The translations under genes and the position numbers were made by a program. A stretch of DNA of 64,000 nucleotides. It comes from Planctomyces sp. SH-PL14 (GTDB taxonomy: Bacteria; Planctomycetota; Planctomycetia; Planctomycetales; Planctomycetaceae). Location: assembly GCF_001610835.1 (NCBI RefSeq), contig NZ_CP011270.1, positions 6,962,001 through 7,026,000 of the forward strand, written 5' to 3'. The notes beneath the pieces were generated by a model. It was not told the DNA's origin. It made no database searches and saw only the letters and a list, made by a program, of their open reading frames with translations. Positions 6,470 to 18,765 of the stretch are shown here, piece after piece. Position 1 is the stretch's first letter, and every line of letters starts with the position of its first letter.

Positions 6470-9340
6470 CTACTGCAGCTCGGACATCAGGGCATCGTAG
6501 CGCCCCACCATGTCCGGTCCGCTCAGGTTCGGCGCCAGGGCACTGGTCGCCTTAAGGAGCTGCCGCGCCTGGGCCTTCATGTCGTTGGCCTCCTTCTGGC
6601 TCGACGACAGCTTGGACTGCTCGAACAGCCCGCGGGCGGTCTCGTACACCGCCTCGTAGTACTCGGCCGGCTTCTTCTGCATCCCCTGCATCATGTTCCG
6701 GAGCTGAGCCCAGTTGTCGGTGGAGGCTTTCCACTTGGCGACATCGGGTTCGGAGTCCGCCATGCCGGCCAGAATCCGGGCCTTCTCGACCCGCGGTTCG
6801 AGCGCCTTCGGGACCGACTGGATCAGGAGGTCCACTTCCCGCAGCGCGTCGTCGTATTTCTTCTCGGCCCGCAGGAGGCCGATCACCTGCGCCTGGACGC
6901 GGTTCACCGCGCTCTGCAGCCGCGGATTGTTGCCTCCGGCCCGCGCGGTCTCGAGAGCCCGGTTGTAGAGCTTCTTGGCGAGCTCCGTGTCCCCCGTGTC
7001 GGCCGCCGTGTCGCCGAGGACGATGATCTCCTGGAGGCCGAGCTTCTCCCGTCCGGCCAGCTTGCCGAGGAAGGCGTCCAGCGTTTCTTTCGCCTGGTTC
7101 GCCATCGCCTGGGCCGCCGCGTTCTCCGGGCCCGCCTTTCGGGCCTCTTCCGCCTTCAGCTTGTACTCCGACCGCAGGTTCTGCGAGACCCCGGCAAGGA
7201 CCGTATTGACAGGCGGGATGTCCTGCCCCTTCTGCAGCAGGACCAGTCCCAGAGTCGACGCCTCAGCCGCTTTCTTCTGCTGCTGGTAGCCGCGGATCGC
7301 CGAAACGAGAATCCGGATCCCGGTCAGGTCGAGCGATTCCGCCTCGTCCGCCTGGAGCTTCGTCACGAGCGGCGTCAGAAGGACGATCGCCTGGTCGGAA
7401 GTCTCTTCATCGAGGCGGATCTCGGCTAGGAGCAGCGGCACTTCCGTGGCGACCTGCGGCATCTGGGTCGCCAGCGAGGGTTTCTCTTCGAGGAGCTTGA
7501 CCGACTGCTCAAGCTGCTTGACCGCCGTGTCACGATGTTCCTGGACCGCTGCGTCCTTCGAGCCCATCCGTCGCCCGTCGACATAGAGCTTCCAGTGAGC
7601 CTGGGCCGACATCTGCAGCGCCTGCGGGTACCGGTCCGACGCGGGGTTCACCGCCCCGAACGTCTGCATCGCGGCGGCGAGGTCCCCCTGAACCGCCTTG
7701 AGCCGCCCGAGAGCGATGCGGGCGTCGTCCGCCTCGGCCCGGTTCGGCCAGGTCTGGACGGTGTAGTTGACGGCGTCGAGGAGCTTCTGCTGGGCGGACG
7801 CCTTGTCCTGCGCGGTCCCGAAGCTCGCCAGGGCGGACTGGATGGCCAGGACCGCCGACGGCGGCGCGACCTTGGCGTCCTTGTTCCCCTTCGCCAGAGC
7901 GAGGCCGTCGGTGTAGGCCCCTTCGTAGTCCTGGGCGGAGTAGCGGGCGTTCGCCAGCTGGTAGCGGACGATCTCGACGCGGGCCTTGTGCTCGTCGGTC
8001 TCCTTTTCCTTCTTGGCGAGCTCGAGGGCCTTGAGGTAACTCTCGACCGCCCCCTTGGGATCGCCGCTCTGCATGGCGATGTCGGCGACCGAGACCGCCT
8101 CGTTGAACGTGTTGGCCGAGGCTTCCTGGCCCACTTCCGGGGCGTACTTACTCAGGAGAGCGGTCGCCTCCCGGTGGTAGCCGGACTGCTTCTTAGTCGC
8201 TTCGCGGAGCGTCCCGACCGCCTCGGTCATGATCTTCTTGCGTTCGTTCCCCTGCGGGAGCTTGAGCCCCTTGGCGACGTAGGCCTTCGCCACTTCAACG
8301 GCCACGCCGTACCACGGATCGGTCCGCATCCGCTGGAATTTCAGGTAGCTCTCCCCTTCGCCGATAATGTCGTCGATCTTCTGCTTCTCGCTGAGGAGCA
8401 GGAGCTTCTGGCGGACCGCCTCGGTGTAGAAGGTGATCTCGGTGGGATCGACCTGTCCGCCGGAAGGGGTCTTGGCGATGACCTCGTCGAAGATGTCCTC
8501 GGCGGTCAGCTTGTCGCCGAGCTGCTTCGTCGCCATGCCGTGCCAGAAATGCGCCAGCACGCCGGGACGGGCCTCGCGATAGCCCTGGAAGATCTGGTCG
8601 AGTCCCGCCGAGGCCGCCTTGAGGGCCTTGGCCGCGTCCGGGTTCTTGGCGTCCGGATAGGTCTGGGCCGTGTAGTAGTCGAGCATCGCCAACTTGAAGC
8701 GGGCGTTGAGCCAGTCATTCTCGGCGATGTACCGCTGCTGGTCGGCATTGACCGCGGCCCGCTTGAACTTGGTGTTCCCTCGCTTTTCCTTGGTCTGCTC
8801 GAGCGCCGCCTTCACTTCCGCATCTGCGTCGTCCAGCCGGACGCGGAACCGCTTCACCGCCTCATCGAACCGGGGACGGGCCGCGAGGTACTCCTTGCGG
8901 GCCTCGTCGAAGAGCTGCGTCTTGCGGGTCGCATCCTTCTGGACGTTCGCCTGCCGCGAGAGCTGGTTCCCGCGGTCCATCGAGAGATTGCCGTACGTGT
9001 CGAAGGCGAAGCCAGACTCGGAATGGTCGGGATGGGCCTTCAGGAAGGCGTCGATCGCCGTCTGGGCGTCGCGGCGGTACTTGGCCGCCTCACCCTCGTT
9101 CACCGTCTCGTCGGCCGCCACCTGAAGGTTGCGGGCCATCTCCAGGTCAAAGACCTCCTGCAGGTCCGGCGAGACACGATTCGATGCCTTGAGCTGGTTC
9201 AGGTACTCGATCGCCAGGACACCCTGCTTGTCATTCCGCAGAGCGTCGAGGAACTCGAAGACCGGCTCCGCCGCGAAGGCCGGTCCCCCGACGGCCAGAG
9301 TCAGGGAAACGAGCAGCGTGCGGGCAAGCGCGCGGGGCAT
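6470..9340 (-). CDS. Large exported TPR-repeat protein
   Basis: A 956-residue protein. It begins with a signal peptide (MPRALARTLLVSLTLAVGG, cleavage likely after AFA). The mature part is almost entirely alpha-helical, Ala/Lys/Glu/Leu-rich, with many degenerate TPR-like helix pairs (for example AVESYLKALELAKKEKETDE and YSAQDYEGAYTDGLALAKGN). It should act in the periplasm as a protein-interaction scaffold; partners are unknown. It lies 90 bp downstream of the squalene-repeat gene on the same strand, and a joint transcript is likely. ATG 9340 follows a purine-rich AGAAGGG site. Confidence 0.88.
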   Translation of the reverse strand: MPRALARTLLVSLTLAVGGPAFAAEPVFEFLDALRNDKQGVLAIEYLNQLKASNRVSPDLQEVFDLEMARNLQVAADETVNEGEAAKYRRDAQTAIDAFLKAHPDHSESGFAFDTYGNLSMDRGNQLSRQANVQKDATRKTQLFDEARKEYLAARPRFDEAVKRFRVRLDDADAEVKAALEQTKEKRGNTKFKRAAVNADQQRYIAENDWLNARFKLAMLDYYTAQTYPDAKNPDAAKALKAASAGLDQIFQGYREARPGVLAHFWHGMATKQLGDKLTAEDIFDEVIAKTPSGGQVDPTEITFYTEAVRQKLLLLSEKQKIDDIIGEGESYLKFQRMRTDPWYGVAVEVAKAYVAKGLKLPQGNERKKIMTEAVGTLREATKKQSGYHREATALLSKYAPEVGQEASANTFNEAVSVADIAMQSGDPKGAVESYLKALELAKKEKETDEHKARVEIVRYQLANARYSAQDYEGAYTDGLALAKGNKDAKVAPPSAVLAIQSALASFGTAQDKASAQQKLLDAVNYTVQTWPNRAEADDARIALGRLKAVQGDLAAAMQTFGAVNPASDRYPQALQMSAQAHWKLYVDGRRMGSKDAAVQEHRDTAVKQLEQSVKLLEEKPSLATQMPQVATEVPLLLAEIRLDEETSDQAIVLLTPLVTKLQADEAESLDLTGIRILVSAIRGYQQQKKAAEASTLGLVLLQKGQDIPPVNTVLAGVSQNLRSEYKLKAEEARKAGPENAAAQAMANQAKETLDAFLGKLAGREKLGLQEIIVLGDTAADTGDTELAKKLYNRALETARAGGNNPRLQSAVNRVQAQVIGLLRAEKKYDDALREVDLLIQSVPKALEPRVEKARILAGMADSEPDVAKWKASTDNWAQLRNMMQGMQKKPAEYYEAVYETARGLFEQSKLSSSQKEANDMKAQARQLLKATSALAPNLSGPDMVGRYDALMSELQ

Positions 9341-9430
9341 TCATCCATCCCTTCTGAGAACGGCGGGAGCCGGTTCCATGGGCACCAGATCGTCACAGTC
9401 GCCGAGGACCGGCGCACGGCCGGCGGGCGG

Positions 9431-11125
9431 TTACTTCGTCGTCAGGTCCGCGGTCGCCTTGCCGTCCCGGTCCAGTTTGTAGAGCGGCAGGAAGCGGTAA
9501 TACACTTCGAGGTTGAGCGTGTTGATCGAGGTGACCATCAGCCGCCCCCCCTGCGTCCCGAAGGAGTCCTTCGTCGGCTTGTTCGGGTCCCAGCTTCCCT
9601 CGGCACAACCGTCCTTGACCTGGGTTTCGATCAGGTAGCGGCGGGTGGCGCGGTTCCACTGGTCCCACTCGGGGCCGGGCAGGTTGTGCATCACCTGCGT
9701 GGCGTAATAGAAGTAATACGAGTTCCGGGAGTACTTGCCCGGCAGGTACTGCATCAGGTAGTTCATCCCCTCCTTCATGGCGGGATCGTCGCGCTTGGCT
9801 CCCAGGAACTGCTGGCAGAGGAGTCCGACGGCCGTCATCGAGGGGCTCGGACCGCTGGCGGGGGTCGGCTCGTAGCTGAACAGTCCGCCGCTCTTTCCCT
9901 TCTTGGCCAGGTTCATGTAGACCTTGGCCAGCTCCATCGTCTTGGGGTTCACTTCCAGCCCCGCCATCATGGCGCTCTTGAGAGCCATGAGCTGCCAGCC
10001 GACGACCGAGGTATCCCCCCCGGTCGGCGTCTGCCCGGCGACGTAGTACCGCCAGCCCCCCTGTTGCGGGTGCTGCGACGCCTCGATGAACTGGATTGCC
10101 CGCTGGGCCGGGAGGCGGAGCGAGTTGTCCTTCGTCATCCCGTAGGCTTCGCACAGGACGATCGCCGCCATCCCGTGGACGTACATCGGCGAGCTGTCTT
10201 TGTTGTAGAGGCCGCCGGTCTTCGGATTCTGGCTCCGGACGATGAAGCGGATGCCGTCGAGGATCGTCTTCTTGTAGGGCCCCGGCGTCTCGGGGGTCTG
10301 TCCGGCCGCGAGGTAGGGGAGGAGGGCCATGGCGGTCGCTCCGACGTCCGCCTTCGCATCGCCCAGTCCGGGGAGTTTCCCTTCCTTGTCCGGCTCGCCG
10401 GCGCAGGAGGGGTCTTTGCAGCTGCGATTGTATCGGTCGAAGCTCCAGGAACCGTCCGGGTTCTGGTGGCGGGCGAGCCAGTTCAGGCCCCCCGCGACGG
10501 AGCGCTCGGTGGCCCGAGTTCCGCCGTAGGCGCCGGCCATCTCTTCACGATGTCCCTGGCCGCGGCCGCCGAATCCCTTGCCGGTTCCGCCGCCGCTTCC
10601 CGTATTCCCGGTGTCGCCCGATCCGGAGAGTCCGGTCATTGCCGCTCCGGGGCCCGGTCCGGGTCCGAGGGCGAAACTCCCGCCGAGGCCGCCAAAGTCC
10701 GCGGCCGCGGCGACTCCGGTTCCCCCTCCGCCGCCGTCGACGAAGGTATCGGAATTGTCGAAGAACTCCGCCTCCTGGGCCATCGCCGGGGCTTCGGTGA
10801 TCGTCAGCGTTTCGGTCGACAGCTCGGAGACTTCGAGCGGCGCGTTGTCGACGTCGAATTTTTCGATGGGGACTTCAGGGACCGTGGTGTCGATCACCGA
10901 CTCGAGGAGCGGCGCTTCACCCGTGGTCGCGGCCACGTGGATCGCCCCACCGAGGAGTCCGACCAGTCCCAGGAGCAGGGCATGAGCCGCGATGCTGGTG
11001 ACGTACCACGCCCCGTTTTCCTTGACCCACGTCACCCCGTCCTGAATCGACTTCTGAATGAACGAAGGCCGTTCAGTCGTCTTGGGGGAGGGAGTGGGCG
11101 CGGAGGGGGGAGGGGTAGCAGACAT
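9431..11125 (-). CDS. Membrane-anchored prenyltransferase/squalene-oxidase-repeat protein
   Basis: A 564-residue protein. ATG 11125 has GGAG about 8 nt upstream and is preferred over a TTG 27 bp earlier. One membrane helix lies at about residues 36-58 (AHALLLGLVGLLGGAIHVA). An acidic segment and a long Gly-rich linker follow, then from about residue 215 an alpha/alpha toroid with terpene-cyclase-type repeats (GLNWLARHQNPDGSWSF, GIRFIVRSQNPKTGGLY, AIQFIEASQHPQQGGWRYY). In planctomycetes such proteins are usually anchored with the toroid outside the cytoplasm. I see no DxDD-type cyclase motif, so a binding or structural role is as likely as catalysis. Confidence 0.88.
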   Translation of the reverse strand: MSATPPPSAPTPSPKTTERPSFIQKSIQDGVTWVKENGAWYVTSIAAHALLLGLVGLLGGAIHVAATTGEAPLLESVIDTTVPEVPIEKFDVDNAPLEVSELSTETLTITEAPAMAQEAEFFDNSDTFVDGGGGGTGVAAAADFGGLGGSFALGPGPGPGAAMTGLSGSGDTGNTGSGGGTGKGFGGRGQGHREEMAGAYGGTRATERSVAGGLNWLARHQNPDGSWSFDRYNRSCKDPSCAGEPDKEGKLPGLGDAKADVGATAMALLPYLAAGQTPETPGPYKKTILDGIRFIVRSQNPKTGGLYNKDSSPMYVHGMAAIVLCEAYGMTKDNSLRLPAQRAIQFIEASQHPQQGGWRYYVAGQTPTGGDTSVVGWQLMALKSAMMAGLEVNPKTMELAKVYMNLAKKGKSGGLFSYEPTPASGPSPSMTAVGLLCQQFLGAKRDDPAMKEGMNYLMQYLPGKYSRNSYYFYYATQVMHNLPGPEWDQWNRATRRYLIETQVKDGCAEGSWDPNKPTKDSFGTQGGRLMVTSINTLNLEVYYRFLPLYKLDRDGKATADLTTK

Positions 11126-12046
11126 GCGGGACTCCGCAGGCAGATCAATCAAAGAGAGCTGTTCTGACTAGTTTGCACAGTTGGAACGGACAGTCAAGGT
11201 GGCGGAGCGGCGACTTCGCGCCTCTCTCCCACGTGGAAACGGACCAAGCCCAACCGAGCCCTTCGGGACGTCGCGCCCTTTCGATCTGTTCGACGGAATC
11301 CGGCCGCCGGACGAACTTTGTCGAAGATTTTTTCCTCGAACAGGAGCCCGAATTCGCCGGGTGCGCCTTCCTTCGTTAAGACCCGAGTCCGCGGCGCGGT
11401 GCCAGACCCATTTCCCCGAACTCGCCGCGCCTCCCAATCGGCACAACCGCGGGGGCATTCGCCGGATAGTGGACGGTCAACGGGGGATTGGGGCAGCTTG
11501 TCCGGCTGTCTCGAACCGCGTCCTTGCCGGCGCAGTTCGGTTTGCTCAAACCCAACGTGCCAGGGCAGCCTGGGGTCAAGGGGGCCACGCCCCCTTGCCG
11601 CCGGAGGCATTTTCGATGAGGAACCGTGGCAAGCAACGGACGTCCCATTTGTGGAGCCGGCGTTGACGACTCACCGCTCACTTTACAATCCCCGCGGGTT
11701 GGTGCGGGGGCATACGACACGGTGTCCGCGCCTGGATACGTGCTCCTTCTGGCATCTCTCGACGGCCAGGCCTCCGGCGGGCAAAGGGGCGTTGCCACTC
11801 TGCACTCCCCACCAGGGTGCCCCTGGACCCGGTTCGGTTGGCATTCGGCGAGCACCAAGCGGCGCACGCACCCCACAACCCGCCCGCAATCCCGGCTGGG
11901 TAACGCTTTCCGGCACCTCCCCCTAAACTTCGCGTTTTCCGATGCGGACCGCAGGAGAACCGGCGACGGCCGGGACGTGTCCCCCTTCGTTTGCGCATCC
12001 GATCTCCGCGGCCCCAGGCCGCCTCCGTCTCAACCCGCCAAGCCCC
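11126..12046. other. Long intergenic region between divergent genes
   Basis: About 920 bp separate the squalene-repeat gene (minus) from leuS (plus). The middle is R1 copy 2 (11513-11832). In 11126-11512 and 11833-12046 I find no reading frame with convincing codon use, no RNA gene and no clear terminator. Both promoters must lie here, but none is readable with confidence. No tRNA-Leu or T-box-like leader was recognised upstream of leuS. Confidence 0.5.
11513..11832 (+). repeat. R1 dispersed repeat, copy 2
   Basis: Full-length copy of R1 with all blocks in the same order as copy 1. It has the short-loop version of the first hairpin (AAGGGGGCCACGCCCCCTT). It lies in a divergent intergenic region and ends 214 bp before the leuS start, so it would be part of a long 5' leader if transcription of leuS begins upstream of it. 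Confidence 0.9.
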
Positions 12047-14977
<2,931 letters not shown>

Positions 14978-15061
14978 CCACCAGGACATCCGCCGTCTGG
15001 ACCCAGCGTCGAGCGATGGGATTGAGCAGTGGGAGCCGACTCGGCAGATACGGTATGCGAG

Positions 15062-15955
15062 ATGCCGAAACAGAGCGATTCCCTGGCCGCGCTGCTCGCC
15101 CGCTTCCACGAACGGCAGTCCGAGAACTGGCGAAGACAGTTCAGGGCCGTGGTCCGCGAGCGGAACCGCGGTGTTGAGAAACTGGTCTCGCACGGCGTCG
15201 TGACCGTCGGCCAGCTTCTTGAACGACTCTCCGGGTTGTCCCAACGCCTTTCGATCGTGGGAATCGAGCTGATCTCCCTCCTGCGGATCGGGCAGGCGGC
15301 TCCGCTCCTTGTGGACCTGATGGAATCGAGGCCGCTGCGGATGGCGTGTGCCTCGGCGATCGCGATGTGTTCCCAAAACGAGCGGATCACCGAGCGGCTA
15401 CTGCGGATCGGGTGCCGCGAGCTCGATTCGTCACATCCCGATCCGCACTGGCTTTGGACCATCATCGAAGCGGTCCGCAGGTCCGACGACCGGCGCGCCG
15501 CCGAGTTGCTGGTCCGGATCTACGAGCATCCGGCGTTGCCGGGATCGATCCGCGGCGACGCGGCCGACCGGCTCGGCTGCGAAGGATTCATCGGAGACCG
15601 CCGCACGAGCCTCCGTCGTCGCTGTCGGGTAGCTGCGATTCTGGGGCTGACAGACGACTCGATCGACGTCCAGTTCTGGAGCATGTATCTGATCGGGCAA
15701 CTCGGCAGTCATGATCGGCGCGGTCCTTCTCGACGCGCGCACGACCTTCTGGATGCCATTCCGATCCTGAAGGGGATCGCGGCCGTAGACCAGCGGATTG
15801 CCCCCGGCTATTGGTGGCCCATGTCTGCCGAAGCGGAAGATGCTCTGCACTGCCTCGAACACGGCAGCTGGCCGGAAGTCGACGCCGCTGAGAGATGGGC
15901 AGGGAAGGGTGAACGCGGTCCAATGAACCATGAGCGCGAGTTTGGTCCGCTGTAG
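15062..15955 (+). CDS. HEAT-repeat-like hypothetical protein
   Basis: About 297 residues from ATG 15062; a GTG at 15029 is an alternative start and neither has a strong ribosome-binding site. The sequence is helical, with HEAT-like pairs such as QAAPLLVDLMESRPLRMACA and DDRRAAELLVRIYEHPALPG, and a C-terminal region rich in Trp, His and Glu. HEAT-like repeats usually mediate protein binding. I do not recognise a specific family. It follows leuS by 84 bp but differs in codon use (more A/T at third positions), so a shared function is unlikely. Confidence 0.7.
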   Translation: MPKQSDSLAALLARFHERQSENWRRQFRAVVRERNRGVEKLVSHGVVTVGQLLERLSGLSQRLSIVGIELISLLRIGQAAPLLVDLMESRPLRMACASAIAMCSQNERITERLLRIGCRELDSSHPDPHWLWTIIEAVRRSDDRRAAELLVRIYEHPALPGSIRGDAADRLGCEGFIGDRRTSLRRRCRVAAILGLTDDSIDVQFWSMYLIGQLGSHDRRGPSRRAHDLLDAIPILKGIAAVDQRIAPGYWWPMSAEAEDALHCLEHGSWPEVDAAERWAGKGERGPMNHEREFGPL

Positions 15956-16050
15956 TTCACCAATTGGAAGAGAGGTGGGCGGCCAGTGTCAGGGGCCGGT
16001 GGAACGCCCTGGAGTCAGGCAGTACCAATACTGCGTTGGATCTCATCTGT

Positions 16051-16068
16051 GGTGTATTGACATACACC
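16051..16068. promoter_or_regulatory. Possible operator: inverted repeat around a TTGACA box
   Basis: GGTGTAT-TGAC-ATACACC forms a perfect 7-bp inverted repeat and contains a consensus -35 box TTGACA (16057-16062). No good -10 box is seen at 16-18 bp, so promoter activity is uncertain. It lies 104 bp upstream of the exported protein at 16172. Confidence 0.3.
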
Positions 16069-16171
16069 CTACTCGACTGAGGCCAGACCCAGCCTGCGGA
16101 ACTCAACGACGAGGTGAGCAGTGCCCAGGAAGGTCCAACCTGTGATCGTTCCGCCGTCAGAGGGAGTGAAC

Positions 16172-17188
16172 ATGCGGAGAGCCATCCAAGGTATCTCGGT
16201 GGCGTGTGCAAGCGGTTGCCTGATCCTGTCCGCGTGGGCGCTGTCGGGGATTTCGGGGACAGATATCGCAATGTCTCAGACGGGTACGGGTCGCGCAGAG
16301 ATTCAAAGGGCTGGCGACAACGGGAAAAGGTTGGCATTCAAGGGCGAGACGCCGGGCGTAACAACCTTCGAGCAGTTCGCGAAAGCGCACGGCGGCCGCC
16401 AAAGACGCCCCGCACTCATAGACGGCGAAGCGGTCCCTGGTGTGTCGCTCTACGTCCTTGAGAAAGGGGAGCTATCGATCGGCGCGATACCGGTCGCCGA
16501 GGGGAAATACACCTTTGTCGACAATGTCCTGGCCAGGATCGTTCTGTCAGTGCGCGGTTCGAAACGGCGCTTGGTTGAGGCACTCGCGGACGAGTACGGC
16601 GAGCCTCAGTACCAGTGGTCGGCGTATTGGTGGCACAACGGCGAAGTGGTGTTGTGCGTGACTGGCACCGACGACGATGTCATCATCGACTTCTCGTGTA
16701 CTGCACTTGCACACGAAATCGATGTTCGCATCTGGAAGACCTATGCGGCAACGACATACGAACTGAATGGCGAAATCCTCGGTGTGACAACGCTTGATGA
16801 GTTCCGCAAGAAGTATGAGTTCAGGGGTGAGGACGGAGCTGTGTACCCATCCGAGTGGAATAAGGACGATCCGCCGGCGAAAGGGGTCACGGAATGGAAG
16901 CTGTTTGATAGATCGAACGGTCGGCAGGACTACACGCTCTTCGGAGTCAAACCATCTGATGTGACATTCCGGTTCGTTGACGGTCTTCTTGAGTTCGTTC
17001 ATGTCGACTTCCCCCATTCAGAGTCAGCTCGAGTGGCAGCAGGTCTGAAACGAAAATTTGGCGCGCCCAAGGACAATGGATGGCATGTGGGATGGGAAAG
17101 CCCGACGGCGCGCGCTGACCTCTTTCGGGATTTGGGCGCGTTCCACATGACGCATTTGAAGTTGCACTGGGATTACTTATCCCGGTAG
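16172..17188 (+). CDS. Exported hypothetical protein with two copies of one domain
   Basis: A 338-residue protein. ATG 16172 has AGGGAG 7 nt upstream and gives a proper signal peptide (MRRAIQGISVACASGCLILS). The mature part appears to contain the same domain of about 130 residues twice. Copy 1 starts FKGETPGVTTFEQFAKAHGG and contains YTFVDNVLARIVLSV. Copy 2 starts LNGEILGVTTLDEFRKKYEF and contains VTFRFVDGLLEFVHVDF. Both end with a helix plus a GEPQ/GAPK turn. No catalytic motif is visible and the family is unknown to me. Base composition is clearly more AT-rich than the window average, which could reflect transfer. Confidence 0.8.
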   Translation: MRRAIQGISVACASGCLILSAWALSGISGTDIAMSQTGTGRAEIQRAGDNGKRLAFKGETPGVTTFEQFAKAHGGRQRRPALIDGEAVPGVSLYVLEKGELSIGAIPVAEGKYTFVDNVLARIVLSVRGSKRRLVEALADEYGEPQYQWSAYWWHNGEVVLCVTGTDDDVIIDFSCTALAHEIDVRIWKTYAATTYELNGEILGVTTLDEFRKKYEFRGEDGAVYPSEWNKDDPPAKGVTEWKLFDRSNGRQDYTLFGVKPSDVTFRFVDGLLEFVHVDFPHSESARVAAGLKRKFGAPKDNGWHVGWESPTARADLFRDLGAFHMTHLKLHWDYLSR

Positions 17189-17336
17189 TCAGATTGGGAA
17201 GGAGCGTGGCTGTCGAGCGGCGCGAGAGGCGAGGGTTGCCCACGCCCCGCGAAGGCTCAGAGCGTGCCGCTCTTCGCGACGCAGAATACGATGCTGGTTC
17301 CGATCGTCACCCGCGACCTTCTTGTGGACTGCTGTG

Positions 17337-18569
17337 ATGAAAGTTCTCGTTTCACTTGTCCTGCTGTCGATCGGGGGGCCGGCGCTGTCGGCTGCGGAGC
17401 GGCCTTTGAAGGTCTTTATTCTCGCCGGGCAGTCCAACATGGAGGGGCACGCTCGAATCGAGACCTTGGATTACATCGGCGATGACCCGGCGACGGCGCC
17501 GCTCCTGAAGCGGATGCGTGGCGCGGACGGCAAACCGACGGTCTGTGATCATGTCTGGATTTCGTATTTCACCGGAAACGGCGCGGAGAACGGCGAGGGC
17601 TTCGGCAAGCTCACCGCGGGGTATGGCTCCCGCCAGAAGCCGGAGGAAGACGGCGGCAAGATCGGGCCGGAGTTCACGTTCGGACTGACTCTCGACGAAC
17701 GGCTCAGCGAGCCGGTCCTGATCATCAAGACCGCGTGGGGCGGGAAGTCACTGCATACCGATTTTCGCCCGCCGAGCGCCGGTCCCTATGTCCTGAGCGA
17801 CTGGCAGAAAGAGAACTATCCCAGGCAGACGGGGCACGGCATTCCGAAGGACTTCGAGAAGTGGAAGGCCGACAAGATCCGGGAGACCGGTGCCTACTAC
17901 CGTCTGATGATCCAGCATGTGAAACGCGTGCTGGCCGACCCGCGGCGCGTCTGCCCGGCCTACGATCCGGCGGCTGGCTATGAGCTGGCAGGCTTCGTCT
18001 GGCTGCAGGGATTCAACGACATGGTCGACGGACACGCGTATCCCAACCACGGCAAACCCGGCCGCTTCGATCTCTACAGCGAGTCTCTGGCGCATCTCAT
18101 TCGCGATGTGCGCCGCGATCTCTCCGCTCCCCGGATGCCGTTCGTGATCGGCGTGATGGGCGTCGGTGGTGCGAAAGCCGGCGAAGATGTGCTGGAGTTC
18201 CGCAAGGCGATGACCGCTCCGAGCCTGTTGCCCGAGTTTCAGGGGAACGTGACCGCCGTGCCGACATCGCCGTTCTGGTCCGAGGAACTCGGGGCCATCG
18301 ACGACAAGTACGCCGAGGTCCGGCAGATGGCCTACTACCTCGACACAAAGCACAAGGATTACGCCAATGCCAGGGGGCAGATGACCTCCAAGCAGAAACG
18401 CGAATACTTGAGCAAGTTCGAAGCCGACCTCATCTCACCTGCGGAAGTCGCGCTCTGGAATCGCGGTGCCTCAAATGGCGGCTATCACTACCTCGGCTGC
18501 GCGAAGACGTTCGCACTGATGGGCCAGGCGTTTGCCGAAGCCAGCCTGACAATGCGGAATCCGCCCTAG
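17337..18569 (+). CDS. Exported SASA-domain carbohydrate esterase
   Basis: A 410-residue SGNH-type esterase of the sialate O-acetylesterase (SASA) family. It starts with a signal peptide (MKVLVSLVLLSIGGPALSAA). The nucleophile block is VFILAGQSNMEGHA, with Ser in GQSNM. The AWGGKSL and FVWLQGFNDM blocks and the C-terminal His in GGYHYLGCAKTF complete the expected catalytic set. It should remove acetyl groups from polysaccharides or glycans in the periplasm; the substrate is unknown. ATG 17337 is preferred because it begins the signal peptide directly. Confidence 0.88.
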   Translation: MKVLVSLVLLSIGGPALSAAERPLKVFILAGQSNMEGHARIETLDYIGDDPATAPLLKRMRGADGKPTVCDHVWISYFTGNGAENGEGFGKLTAGYGSRQKPEEDGGKIGPEFTFGLTLDERLSEPVLIIKTAWGGKSLHTDFRPPSAGPYVLSDWQKENYPRQTGHGIPKDFEKWKADKIRETGAYYRLMIQHVKRVLADPRRVCPAYDPAAGYELAGFVWLQGFNDMVDGHAYPNHGKPGRFDLYSESLAHLIRDVRRDLSAPRMPFVIGVMGVGGAKAGEDVLEFRKAMTAPSLLPEFQGNVTAVPTSPFWSEELGAIDDKYAEVRQMAYYLDTKHKDYANARGQMTSKQKREYLSKFEADLISPAEVALWNRGASNGGYHYLGCAKTFALMGQAFAEASLTMRNPP

Positions 18570-18765
18570 AAGACCGCTGCGGCAGGGGGGGACATAGCCG
18601 CTGCTTTGAGTGGCCATCAGCGTCCGCTTCGGACGCGGCGGACGATATCCTGTCCTGTCTCCGATAGGGAAGCTTGGATCGACCTACGAATCCAGCGAAG
18701 CTGAACCGCTCGGCGGGATGACATGGCACCCGTTGCACGGGCGAGTCACAGACCTGCATTCGATC

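Noticed and set aside
7535-11167. A 1,210-codon open frame opposite the TPR and squalene-repeat genes
   Set aside because: Long antisense frames are expected when the real genes use G/C in the third codon position. The translation is Arg/Leu/Val/Gly-rich without any family feature, while the opposite strand encodes clear domains.
11833-12046. T-box or tRNA-dependent leader upstream of leuS
   Set aside because: No T-box sequence (AGGGTGGNACCGCG type) and no terminator hairpin were found.
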